Shown here: positions 1 to 6,761 of the stretch, piece after piece
How the letters are laid out: every line of letters starts with the position of its first letter
Position numbering within the stretch: the stretch's first letter is position 1
NCBI GenBank assembly: GCA_005239595.1
Contig: SBBT01000121.1
Span: 1 to 8,236 of the forward strand
Direction of reading: 5' to 3'
Length of the DNA stretch: 8,236 bases
Source of the DNA: Candidatus Troglogloeales bacterium
GTDB taxonomy: Bacteria; Nitrospirota; Nitrospiria; SBBL01; SBBT01
Translations under genes and position numbers: made by a program
The notes under the pieces: generated by a model
Seen by the model: the letters and a program-made list of their open reading frames with translations, nothing else
The model's database searches: none
What the model was told of the DNA's origin: nothing

Positions 1-109
1 ACAGAAATAGCGCCAGAGTCTCCAAAAACATCTTAATTGACTTAAGTTCCATATCTTAGGGAAAAGACGCTGTAATAATAAGAAATAATGGACTGTTTTA
101 GGTAGGGTC

Positions 110-802
110 TTATGCTGCAAGGTTGAGCGCACGTCCGGTTTTTGGAAGCCCGCCTGATAGGATGGCGTTAAGGATGCGTCCAAAGGCGCGTTGATCTGCC
201 GTGACCATTTTCTTTAAGGTCTCCTCCATCTCGGCTTGCGACTCTTTGATTTGAGCGATGGCAGAAAGGGCCTTCGCCTCGCCTTTGACCTGGCGCAATT
301 TTACCCGATCGGCCTCGACGTCGGAAGATTCTCCACGCGCAATTTTTGCCTCAAGCTTCTTTGCCTCTCCCTCTTTAGCCTGCTGCTGTTGTTTGAGAGA
401 CGCCACCTCCGCGCGCGTTTGCACCGACTTTAAATGTTCTGCCTCGGAAGCGTGGCCGTCGGCATCTGTTTTGGCACCTTCTTTAAGAGGATCTTCTTCA
501 GACTTATTATAAGGATCTTCCTCTTCAGCGGGGGGCGTCACGCCTGCTTTTTTCTCGTCCACCACAGTCCTCGATCGTGTCACTCCCCCCGTGGCGACAA
601 GACGACCGTTCACAATGGCAAATTGGATATCGATCTCCACCTCGGCCCGTCCTCCCGCCGCGATCGCCGTCAATTCGGCCGCCGCCTTATGACCCTGCTC
701 ATGGCTTACCACATACCCAATGCTGGCCGACGGATGTATCGCATCGGTACCGCCATGTCCGCGAAAAGACATCAACGGGGGAACAGCCGAAACCCCATTC
801 AT
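110..802 (-). CDS. HExxH-motif protein, SprA-related putative metalloprotease family
   Basis: A 230-residue protein without a signal peptide or membrane segment. It has two parts. The N-terminal part (about residues 20-80) holds an HEQGH motif at 34-38, preceded by 'YVVS' and followed by a Gly/Ala-rich stretch and 'VNGRLVATGG'. This pattern (HExxH, then a beta-rich segment ending in GG) resembles SprA-related putative metalloproteases, whose substrate is unknown. The second half is strongly charged, rich in Glu, Lys, Gln and Ala (about residues 85-200), and probably coiled coil, with a short C-terminal tail. The frame stays open to a GTG at 838. I prefer the ATG at 800-802 because a GGGG ribosome-binding stretch (811-814) lies 8 bases upstream, and because the candidate promoter would start transcription near 840, leaving the GTG without a leader. 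Catalytic activity is inferred only from HExxH; no third zinc ligand could be identified. The gene is divergent from the cytochrome gene and has no partner in the window. Confidence 0.7.
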   Translation of the reverse strand: MNGVSAVPPLMSFRGHGGTDAIHPSASIGYVVSHEQGHKAAAELTAIAAGGRAEVEIDIQFAIVNGRLVATGGVTRSRTVVDEKKAGVTPPAEEEDPYNKSEEDPLKEGAKTDADGHASEAEHLKSVQTRAEVASLKQQQQAKEGEAKKLEAKIARGESSDVEADRVKLRQVKGEAKALSAIAQIKESQAEMEETLKKMVTADQRAFGRILNAILSGGLPKTGRALNLAA

Positions 803-846
803 TGCAATATCCCCTTTTCCTAAAAAACCTAAAAACACGTGTACCT

Positions 847-875
847 ATCCTAGATCAACATTTTTTTAATGTCAA
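847..875 (-). promoter_or_regulatory. Candidate sigma70-type promoter of the HExxH gene
   Basis: On the minus strand a perfect TTGACA (875-870) is followed after exactly 17 bases by TAGGAT (852-847), which matches 4 of 6 positions of the -10 consensus. The spacer holds an A7 run. Transcription would begin near 840, about 38 bases before the preferred ATG at 802. This is a match by eye with no experimental support. Confidence 0.5.
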
Positions 876-960
876 GAAAAAGTAACTGCAGTGAGCAGAT
901 GGACTGGCCCAGCCAAAGTGATAAAAAGTAACACCCTCATTAATGCGGCGGTCAGGTATG

Positions 961-988
961 TTGACAAGCTGCAACCGTTTCATGTAAA
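961..988 (+). promoter_or_regulatory. Candidate promoter of the cytochrome c gene
   Basis: TTGACA at 961-966 is followed after 16 bases by TGTAAA (983-988), which matches 4 of 6 positions of the -10 consensus. Transcription would start near 995, giving a leader of about 60 bases before the ATG at 1055. The -35 is perfect but the -10 is weak, so an activator may be involved or the true promoter may lie elsewhere in the gap. Confidence 0.35.
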
Positions 989-1054
989 AGCAAGCAAAGT
1001 TTTACAGTTATCACATTTTAGACCAACCATACCACATAGAGGAGAAGATACAGC

Positions 1055-1582
1055 ATGAAGAAAGTATCCTTGTTTGCAGGAATTCTCGCATTTGCCTTTG
1101 TATGTAATGCCTATGCCGAGATCAAACCGGAGCACGATCCCATAAAACCAAGGGTCCCGCCGGACAAAATAGCCGCAGTGAAGGCGATGAAACCCCCCTT
1201 TCAAGCGACGCCAGCAATCATCGCAGAAGGGAAGGCGCTTTTTGATGGAAAGGCAACCTGTTTTATGTGTCACGGGAATGATGGGAAGGGAAAGGGAGTG
1301 GGGGCAGAGTCTCTAACCAAGGTCGGCCCGCGCAATTTCACAAACCCCCAATTTCATAAGGTAAAAAGCTGCGGCGAGATGTTTTGGGTCGCGGCCAACG
1401 GGACAAAAGGGGATTTCTCAAAGAAAGATGCCCCAACGCATCCTCAAGGAACCGGCATGGTCAACTACCTGATTGGACATAACTCCGAACTCGGCCTCCC
1501 CGGCACACCGACTGTAACGAAAGATGAGCTCTGGAAGATCGTTCTTTATGAAAGGAGTCTTGGCGGGGGAAAGTGCGAGTAA
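1055..1582 (+). CDS. Periplasmic monohaem c-type cytochrome
   Basis: A 175-residue precursor. Residues 1-21 are a classical signal peptide: MKK, a hydrophobic core, and a cleavage site after Ala-Tyr-Ala, leaving about 154 residues in the periplasm. A single CxxCH haem-attachment motif (CFMCH, residues 69-73) sits after 'EGKALFDGKAT' and before 'GNDGKGKG', the usual arrangement of class I cytochromes c. His73 is the proximal ligand. Met135 in 'GTGMVNYL' is the likely distal ligand, with Met109 as an alternative. The C-terminal 'TKDELWKIVLYERSL' matches the last helix of the fold. Two further cysteines (Cys106 and Cys174) could form a disulfide. It is probably an electron carrier, but its partners cannot be named because no oxidase or reductase gene is adjacent. 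The ATG has a purine-rich AGAGGAGAAG upstream. The gene appears monocistronic, between its own candidate promoter and a hairpin terminator. Confidence 0.9.
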   Translation: MKKVSLFAGILAFAFVCNAYAEIKPEHDPIKPRVPPDKIAAVKAMKPPFQATPAIIAEGKALFDGKATCFMCHGNDGKGKGVGAESLTKVGPRNFTNPQFHKVKSCGEMFWVAANGTKGDFSKKDAPTHPQGTGMVNYLIGHNSELGLPGTPTVTKDELWKIVLYERSLGGGKCE

Positions 1583-1635
1583 GCCATTCACCTGCTCTGT
1601 CGAAACCGCATGACTTCACACATGAAGCGTCTAAA

Positions 1636-1670
1636 AAACGGGGGTTACCTTTTATGGACGGCCCCCGTTT
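1636..1670 (+). terminator. Hairpin terminator after the cytochrome gene, close to the pyrF start
   Basis: AAACGGGGG (1636-1644) and CCCCCGTTT (1662-1670) form a perfect 9-bp stem around a 17-base loop. On the plus strand the stem ends in GTTTATCTCTC, a weak U-tract. On the minus strand it would be followed by a run of six Ts, so it could work in both directions. It lies 54 bases after the cytochrome stop and only 17 bases before the TTG of pyrF. It could therefore also be part of a pyrF leader. Confidence 0.6.
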
Positions 1671-1687
1671 ATCTCTCCCAATAGGGG

Positions 1688-2410
1688 TTGCGTCTGACAG
1701 GGACCTCCTCAAAACTGATCCTGGCGCTCGATATTTCCGACTCTAAAGAAGCGCTCCGCATTGTAGATAAGCTTTCAACGTTGATTCAGATTTTCAAGAT
1801 CGGATCAACGCTTTTTACCGCTTCCGGTCCATCTATCCTTGATGAAATCAGAAAAAGAGGGGCGGAGGTCTTTCTGGATCTAAAATACCACGATATTCCC
1901 CATACCGTTGCGGACGCAATACGCCAGGCGGTGAAACACGACGTTAAAATGATTACCCTGCATACCCTTGGGGGGATTGAGATGATGAAACAGGGTGTTG
2001 AAGTTGTTCAGAAAGCGGCGGGAAGCCGGCCGCCTCTTTTGCTGGGGGTTACGGTATTGACCAGCTTTGAGCAGAACAGCATGCAAGAAACCTTACAGAC
2101 ACCGCTTTCGGTAACCGAAATGGTCCTGCACCTTGCTCAAACCGCTTCCGACACAGGACTCGATGGGGTGGTCGCCTCCCCTTGGGAGGTCGCGCTCCTC
2201 CGAAAGAATTTTCCCTCTCCCTTTAAGCTGGTTACCCCTGGGATACGGCCCAAACTGGGCCAAAAGCAGGATCAAAATCGGTCTGCGACGGCCAAACAGG
2301 CAATCACAGATGGCGCAGACTATATAGTCGTAGGGCGGCCGATTCTGGAATCCAAAAACATGGTCAGGGCCACAGAGGCTATTCTGGCAGAAATAAAGCA
2401 GATCCCATGA
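1688..2410 (+). CDS. pyrF: Orotidine 5'-phosphate decarboxylase
   Basis: This enzyme decarboxylates OMP to UMP, the last step of de novo pyrimidine synthesis, in the cytoplasm. The 240-residue length is normal for the bacterial family. Visible motifs are 'LILALD' with substrate-binding Asp15, Lys37 in 'FKIG', the signature 'DLKYHDIPHTV' (64-74) with Asp64, Lys66 and Asp69 of the catalytic charge network, the phosphate-loop 'TPGIRP' (183-188), and 'DYIVVGRPI' (211-219). The start is unusual. The frame is closed by TAG at 1682-1684, and the first usable codon is TTG at 1688, directly abutting AGGGG (1683-1687) with no spacer. The CTG at 1694 would sit 6 bases from that AGGGG, and the family normally begins only a few residues before 'KLILALD', so either is possible. 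The stop codon overlaps the pabB start as ATGA, which suggests translational coupling and an operon. Confidence 0.93.
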   Translation: MRLTGTSSKLILALDISDSKEALRIVDKLSTLIQIFKIGSTLFTASGPSILDEIRKRGAEVFLDLKYHDIPHTVADAIRQAVKHDVKMITLHTLGGIEMMKQGVEVVQKAAGSRPPLLLGVTVLTSFEQNSMQETLQTPLSVTEMVLHLAQTASDTGLDGVVASPWEVALLRKNFPSPFKLVTPGIRPKLGQKQDQNRSATAKQAITDGADYIVVGRPILESKNMVRATEAILAEIKQIP

Positions 2411-3864
2411 CCTTTGCAGACCCTCATACAACGACACATTTGCGTAACAAGATCGGTTCTTTATCCGTCACAGTCAACGTAGATACCTCCCCTGTTGAGT
2501 TGTTTAAGAGATTGCGACTGGGCCCCTTTTCCATGCTGCTGGAAGGATCACCTGGCGGGTGGTTCGACGGCAGGTTCTCACTTTTGGCCGGAGCCCCCTT
2601 CGCTATTTTCCAGAGCAAAAATGGTTCAAACCGGTTTGATCATCTGTCACAAAACCGTACATTTTTCCATGTTGGAGATCCGCTTGCAAACCTTGAGAAA
2701 TGGATTAGCCGTTTCTATTCCCCCGTACCACCGGAGGAGGCGGATATTCCACTTTCACAAGGGGGGGTGGCAGGTTTTTTCAGCTATGACCTGGTCCACC
2801 AGATGGAGAAAATTCCGCCGCCTCTTAGGCAAGACCCCTCTCTCCCGGATATTTTCCTGATGTTTTTAAATCAGTTCGCCCTCTATGATCACGCGAAACA
2901 ACAGCTAACGATGATCTATCACTCCTTCCCTGAAATTCAGATGGGGGAGGCGCCCCAAGAGGTCGAGCGTCGGGGCCGAAGAAGGCTAGAAGAGCTACAG
3001 AGATATTTGGAAGATACGACACCGTCGAACGATCCCGACGGACCGCCCTGTAAAATTCAGGGAGACCTTTCTGCAGAGACGTATATGCAAATGGTTCGGC
3101 GCGCAAAAGAGTATATTGCCGCGGGGGATATCTTTCAGGCCAATTTATCCCATCGCTTCAGCGCCTCCTATGCCCCTCCTTTTGGAATCTATGAACGGCT
3201 GCGGCAAATCAACCCCTCTCCTTTTTCGGCCTACCTGAAACTGGGGGAGATTGAGATTTCCAGCGGATCTCCCGAAAGGCTGGTGCGCGCAAGAGGAGGC
3301 CGGGTTGAGACATGGCCAATTGCCGGTACCAAACCGCGCGGTAAAAACCACGCTGAAGACGAGCAAATGATTTACGCCCTTTACGAGAGCAAAAAAGAAC
3401 GCGCGGAGCATCTGATGCTGGTGGATCTGGAACGAAACGATTTGGGGAGAATATGCCGGTACGGCTCCGTACGCGTGAGCGCGTTGATGGATATTGAAAA
3501 ATATTCGCACGTCATTCACCTGGTATCCCGGATTGAAGGGATGCTCATCCAGAAGGCAGGCCCGCTTCATATCCTTTCTGCACTCTTCCCGGGTGGAACC
3601 ATCACGGGCGTTCCTAAAATTCGCTGTATGGAAATCATATCGGAACTAGAAAAAAGGGCGCGCGGCATTTATACCGGCTCCATCGGATATATCGGTTTTG
3701 ACGGGGAGATCGATTTAAACATTGCGATACGAACATGGGTCCGTCATGGAAAAGAGCTCTCCTTTCAGGTCGGCGCCGGCATTGTGGCCGATTCAGACCC
3801 GGAATCGGAATACCAGGAAACACTCCAAAAGGCGGCCGCCCTGATCAAGGCTGTACAAACTTAA
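2407..3864 (+). CDS. pabB: Aminodeoxychorismate synthase component I (chorismate-binding, PabB type)
   Basis: A 485-residue chorismate-utilising enzyme. As PabB it would aminate chorismate to 4-amino-4-deoxychorismate for folate, using ammonia from a PabA glutaminase that is not encoded in this window. The N-terminal TrpE/PabB domain (about 20-170) has 'SMLLEGSPGG' (42-51). The chorismate-binding domain (about 220-482) has 'PSPFSAYL' (270-277), 'SGSPERLV' (286-293), 'PIAGTKPRG' (304-312), 'LVDLERNDLGR' (338-348), 'FPGGTITGVPKIRCMEII' (394-411) and 'GAGIVADSDPESEYQE' (456-471). The PGG form of the glycine motif and the pabC neighbour favour PabB. The PIAGT motif, with Ala306 where E. coli PabB has its active-site lysine, is the form typical of TrpE, so a dual or anthranilate role is not excluded. 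The gene starts within pyrF (4-base ATGA overlap) and no separate ribosome-binding site is needed if the two are coupled. Confidence 0.85.
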   Translation: MTFADPHTTTHLRNKIGSLSVTVNVDTSPVELFKRLRLGPFSMLLEGSPGGWFDGRFSLLAGAPFAIFQSKNGSNRFDHLSQNRTFFHVGDPLANLEKWISRFYSPVPPEEADIPLSQGGVAGFFSYDLVHQMEKIPPPLRQDPSLPDIFLMFLNQFALYDHAKQQLTMIYHSFPEIQMGEAPQEVERRGRRRLEELQRYLEDTTPSNDPDGPPCKIQGDLSAETYMQMVRRAKEYIAAGDIFQANLSHRFSASYAPPFGIYERLRQINPSPFSAYLKLGEIEISSGSPERLVRARGGRVETWPIAGTKPRGKNHAEDEQMIYALYESKKERAEHLMLVDLERNDLGRICRYGSVRVSALMDIEKYSHVIHLVSRIEGMLIQKAGPLHILSALFPGGTITGVPKIRCMEIISELEKRARGIYTGSIGYIGFDGEIDLNIAIRTWVRHGKELSFQVGAGIVADSDPESEYQETLQKAAALIKAVQT

Positions 3865-3897
3865 AACCCCTTAATTTATAATCAAAACACACCAGCG

Positions 3898-4761
3898 ATG
3901 GATCGCATGCCGATGTGGATTTACCTCAACGACGGGTTTGTTTCAAAAGAAGAGGCCCATATCTCGGTATTTGATCACGGGTTCCTCTATGGAGATGGCC
4001 TTTTTGAGACGTTCCGCGCCTATTCAGGGAAAATATTCCGGCTCTCTCAACATATTGCCCGTCTCTCACGCTTTGCGGATCGGCTCTCTATCCCTCTTCT
4101 TTCCCCCTCGGCAATTGAGCCGCTTCTCTATGAAACCCTGGCGCGAAATCTCCTTGTAAATGCCATGCTTCGCGTAACCCTCACCCGGGGGGAAGGTGGT
4201 TTTGACCCTGATTTCTGCAAAAGGCCGACGTTCATCATCACGGCAAGGGCGCCTGTATTGAACCGATACAAAAAGGGGGCATCCGGTGCGATTGTGACGG
4301 TCCGGCGCCATGATCCGGCCGGGTTTCATCCCACCTTAAAAACGATCAGTTTCCTAAACAATATTCTGGCGAAACAGGACGCCAACCGGAAGGGGGCGGA
4401 TGAAGGAATTTTCCTAAACGCGAAGGGATACTTAGCCGAAGGCTCGGTGAGTAATCTCTTTTGGGTAAAAGGGGGAAAACTTTACACCCCTGTCCTAAAT
4501 GTGGGTCTGCTCGATGGCGTGACGCGGGCGGTTGTATTGGAGCTGGCAAAAGGGAAGAAGTTGCCGGCCTACCAGGGATATTATCGTCCTGACGCGCTAC
4601 TCGGCGCGGATGAGGCCTTTTTGACCAACAGCGGAATCGAATTGATGCCGCTGACGAAAGTTGACGGGAAAAACATTGGAACGGGCCGTCCGGGGCCGAT
4701 GACACGCCTGCTTCATCAGGCCTATCAAGCAACCGTAAAGGGGGAACTCGGCCTCATCTAA
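3898..4761 (+). CDS. pabC: Class IV PLP aminotransferase fold, probable aminodeoxychorismate lyase
   Basis: Probably converts 4-amino-4-deoxychorismate to p-aminobenzoate and pyruvate, the step after PabB. The 287-residue protein shows the fold-type IV PLP pattern: 'ISVFDHGFLYGDGLFETFRAY' around residues 22-42, 'LKTISFLNNILAK' with Lys148 as the expected Schiff-base lysine, 'AEGSVSNLF' (180-188) with Glu181 contacting the PLP ring nitrogen, and 'GLLDGVTR' (203-210) for phosphate binding. The EGSVSN form suits PabC or D-amino-acid transaminase better than branched-chain aminotransferase, and the pabB neighbour decides for PabC. There are ATGs at 3898, 3907 and 3913. None has a clear Shine-Dalgarno; the third ('MWIYLND') matches the usual family start best, so the protein may be 5 residues shorter. 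It lies 33 bases after pabB, with no terminator between. Its last 8 bases overlap the 3' end of metG. Confidence 0.85.
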   Translation: MDRMPMWIYLNDGFVSKEEAHISVFDHGFLYGDGLFETFRAYSGKIFRLSQHIARLSRFADRLSIPLLSPSAIEPLLYETLARNLLVNAMLRVTLTRGEGGFDPDFCKRPTFIITARAPVLNRYKKGASGAIVTVRRHDPAGFHPTLKTISFLNNILAKQDANRKGADEGIFLNAKGYLAEGSVSNLFWVKGGKLYTPVLNVGLLDGVTRAVVLELAKGKKLPAYQGYYRPDALLGADEAFLTNSGIELMPLTKVDGKNIGTGRPGPMTRLLHQAYQATVKGELGLI

Positions 4762-6646
4762 TTTGCGCACCGGGGGGGATATCCTCCAGAAAGGTGGCCA
4801 GCCCCAACACCTCTTTTCCGCCGGCCGCAAGGAGCATCCCCTGTGATTCAATACCCATGATCCTGGCCGGCTTGAGATTGGCGACCAGAATAACCTTTTT
4901 CCCGATCAGAATATCGGGTGCGTATCGTTTTCCGATACCGGCCACCACCTGCCGCTTCTCCTCTCCCAGATCGACCGTAAGCAGCAGGAGTTTGTCGGAT
5001 CCCGACACCTTTTGCGCCTCCACAATGGCGCCCGCCCGCAAATCGAGTTTTTTAAAATCTTCCAGGGCGATCAGGGGATGAGAAGGCGCTGGCCCTCCCG
5101 TCGCCGTTTTCGATTCGGGCGCGACTCTGGTCTCCCGCTCTATGCGGGGGAAGAGCGGTTTGCCTTTGGCAATCGTCTGTCCGGTTCCATGGCCGATTGC
5201 ATCGAGGGGACCGTCTGGAAATCCCCCCAACTGACGTCTCATCTCTTCGGCCGTATTCGGCATAAAAGGAGAAAGATAGACAGAAATAATTCTTAGCGCC
5301 TCCGCGGCTGTGTAGAGGACGGTATCGAGCCTTTTTTTATCTTTCCGGTTTTTTGCAAGATTCCAGGGGGCCATCTGCTCGATGTAACGATTGGTCCGCT
5401 CCACCAACCGCCATATTTCACCCAACGCGACATGAAACTCAAACTGTGCAATAGCAGTTCGAACCGAATCATGCAGGCTGATGGCCGTCGCTTTTACTTC
5501 TTCCGCCTCGGGATGTCCCCCTTCAGCGTCAGGCTCCGGTATTTTTCCATCTGAAAACCGTTCTATCAGATTCAGCGCCCTGGATAAGAGGTTTCCCAGA
5601 TCGTTTGCCAGATCGCTGTTGTAGCGCAAGATGAACGCCTCTTTTGAGAAATTTCCATCCTGGCCGAAGGGAACTTCCCGGAGCAGGAAATAGCGAAATG
5701 CATCTGCGCCAAAGGCTGTGATCATTTCATTGGGATCGACCACGTTCCCGCGGCTCTTCGACATCTTTTCCCCGTCCACAGTCCACCACCCATGCGCAAA
5801 GAGGGTGTTGGGGAGGGGCAGATCCAATGCCATCAACAGGGTGGACCAATAAACGGCATGGGTCGTCAGAATATCCTTTCCCACCAGGTGCAGGTCGGCC
5901 GGCCAGCAGGATAAATATGCCTCATCAGGGTATCCCGGTACGGAAATATAGTTAACCAACGCATCGACCCATACGTAGGTGACGTAGTCAGGATCAAACG
6001 GAAAGGAAATTCCCCATGAAAGCCGGCTTTTTGGACGCGAGATACAGAGATCCCCTAACGGTTTTTCCAAAAACCCCAAAACCTCTCTGCGGCGGCTTTC
6101 GGGCTGTATAAAAGAGCTGTTTTGATCGATATGGCGTCGAAGGCGGTCTTGATATTGTCCCATTTTGAAAAAGTAATTTCGTTCCTGCAGCGGTTCTACA
6201 GGCCGTCCGCAATCGGGACATTTCCCATCCAGAAGCTCCTTTTCCGTCCAAAAACGTTCATCCGGCAGGCAATACCATCCTTCGTAGGTATCCAGGTAGA
6301 TTTCCTTCTTATCCCAAAGCCGTTGCAGGACTTCCTGCACCACCGACGTGTGGCGCGCCTCGGTCGTTCGTATAAAATCGTTGTTTGAGATGGAAAGCCG
6401 CGTCCAAAGACATTGAAAACGGGTGACCCATTCATCGGCATGTTGTTTCGGCAAAATGCCCCGCTTAGCGGCAGCCTGCTGCACCTTCTGGCCATGCTCG
6501 TCCGTGCCGGTCAGGAAAAAAACCTCCCGACCGAGCAGTCGGTGATAGCGTGCCATCAGATCGGCCGCAACGGTTGTGTAGGCATGTCCGATATGGGGCG
6601 AGTCGTTCACATAATAAATCGGGGTTGTAATATAAAACTTCTTCAT
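4754..6646 (-). CDS. metG: Methionyl-tRNA synthetase with C-terminal tRNA-binding domain
   Basis: Charges tRNA-Met with methionine in the cytoplasm; essential. The 630-residue class Ia enzyme has its HIGH motif at 18-21 ('SPHIGHAYTT'), 'TGTDEHGQKV' (46-55), and KMSKS at 294-298 ('DGEKMSKSRGNVVDP'). The anticodon-binding helical domain follows (about 340-500, 'NDLGNLLSRALNL'). A Pro/Thr-rich linker (about 500-525) leads to a Trbp111-like OB-fold tRNA-binding and dimerisation domain (about 525-630, 'LDLRAGAIVEAQKV' and 'RQVVAGIGKRYAP'). The connective-peptide zinc knuckle keeps Cys126, Cys143 and Cys146 but has Asp129 at the usual second cysteine. The ATG has AGGA (6655-6658) 8 bases upstream. 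No clear promoter is visible between it and the attC-like site. The gene is convergent with pabC. Confidence 0.97.
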   Translation of the reverse strand: MKKFYITTPIYYVNDSPHIGHAYTTVAADLMARYHRLLGREVFFLTGTDEHGQKVQQAAAKRGILPKQHADEWVTRFQCLWTRLSISNNDFIRTTEARHTSVVQEVLQRLWDKKEIYLDTYEGWYCLPDERFWTEKELLDGKCPDCGRPVEPLQERNYFFKMGQYQDRLRRHIDQNSSFIQPESRRREVLGFLEKPLGDLCISRPKSRLSWGISFPFDPDYVTYVWVDALVNYISVPGYPDEAYLSCWPADLHLVGKDILTTHAVYWSTLLMALDLPLPNTLFAHGWWTVDGEKMSKSRGNVVDPNEMITAFGADAFRYFLLREVPFGQDGNFSKEAFILRYNSDLANDLGNLLSRALNLIERFSDGKIPEPDAEGGHPEAEEVKATAISLHDSVRTAIAQFEFHVALGEIWRLVERTNRYIEQMAPWNLAKNRKDKKRLDTVLYTAAEALRIISVYLSPFMPNTAEEMRRQLGGFPDGPLDAIGHGTGQTIAKGKPLFPRIERETRVAPESKTATGGPAPSHPLIALEDFKKLDLRAGAIVEAQKVSGSDKLLLLTVDLGEEKRQVVAGIGKRYAPDILIGKKVILVANLKPARIMGIESQGMLLAAGGKEVLGLATFLEDIPPGAQIR

Positions 6647-6683
6647 AAAGATTTTCCTATCCTTAAAATGAATCGCCTGGCCC

Positions 6684-6743
6684 GTTATAACGCTCCGGTT
6701 CAGCGGCGAGCGTAGCGAGTCCGCCGCATGCGACTGTTAGCCC
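6684..6743 (-). mobile_element. attC-like site (integron 59-base-element-like)
   Basis: Read on the minus strand, the element begins with GGGCTAAC (6743-6736), which resembles an R'' box (consensus RYYYAAC). It ends with GTTATAAC (6691-6684), which resembles the R' box (GTTRRRY, and the GTTATA form seen in Vibrio repeats). The inner TAAC and GTTA are complementary. Between them GCGGCG and CGCCGC (plus-strand 6703-6708 and 6722-6727) form a perfect 6-bp stem around a 13-base loop. The 60-base length fits the short end of attC sites. The arms between the boxes and the central stem pair poorly, so this is attC-like rather than proven attC. It lies 18 bases after the hsdR stop, in the orientation expected for the attC of a cassette carrying that gene. 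No integrase is in view. Confidence 0.5.
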
Positions 6744-6761
6744 TCTTTTCTATCGCCACTA

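Noticed and set aside
32..46. Inverted repeat CTTAA/TTAAG downstream of the HExxH gene as its terminator
   Set aside because: The stem is only 5 bp, AT-rich and lacks a T-run on the minus strand, so it is too weak to call. Nothing else is supported in 1-109.
434..823. 129-codon plus-strand open frame opposite the HExxH gene
   Set aside because: It is antisense to a gene with a recognisable motif, promoter and ribosome-binding site; its product shows no recognisable domain.
1103..1105. Cys17 of the cytochrome as a lipoprotein lipobox cysteine
   Set aside because: The preceding residues (A-F-V) do not fit a lipobox, while Ala-Tyr-Ala at 19-21 is a good signal peptidase I site.
3145..3570. 141-codon minus-strand open frame opposite pabB
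   Set aside because: It lies wholly within conserved pabB coding sequence and looks like a shadow frame.
4346..4732. 128-codon minus-strand open frame opposite pabC
   Set aside because: It is antisense to conserved PLP-enzyme motifs and has no recognisable domain.
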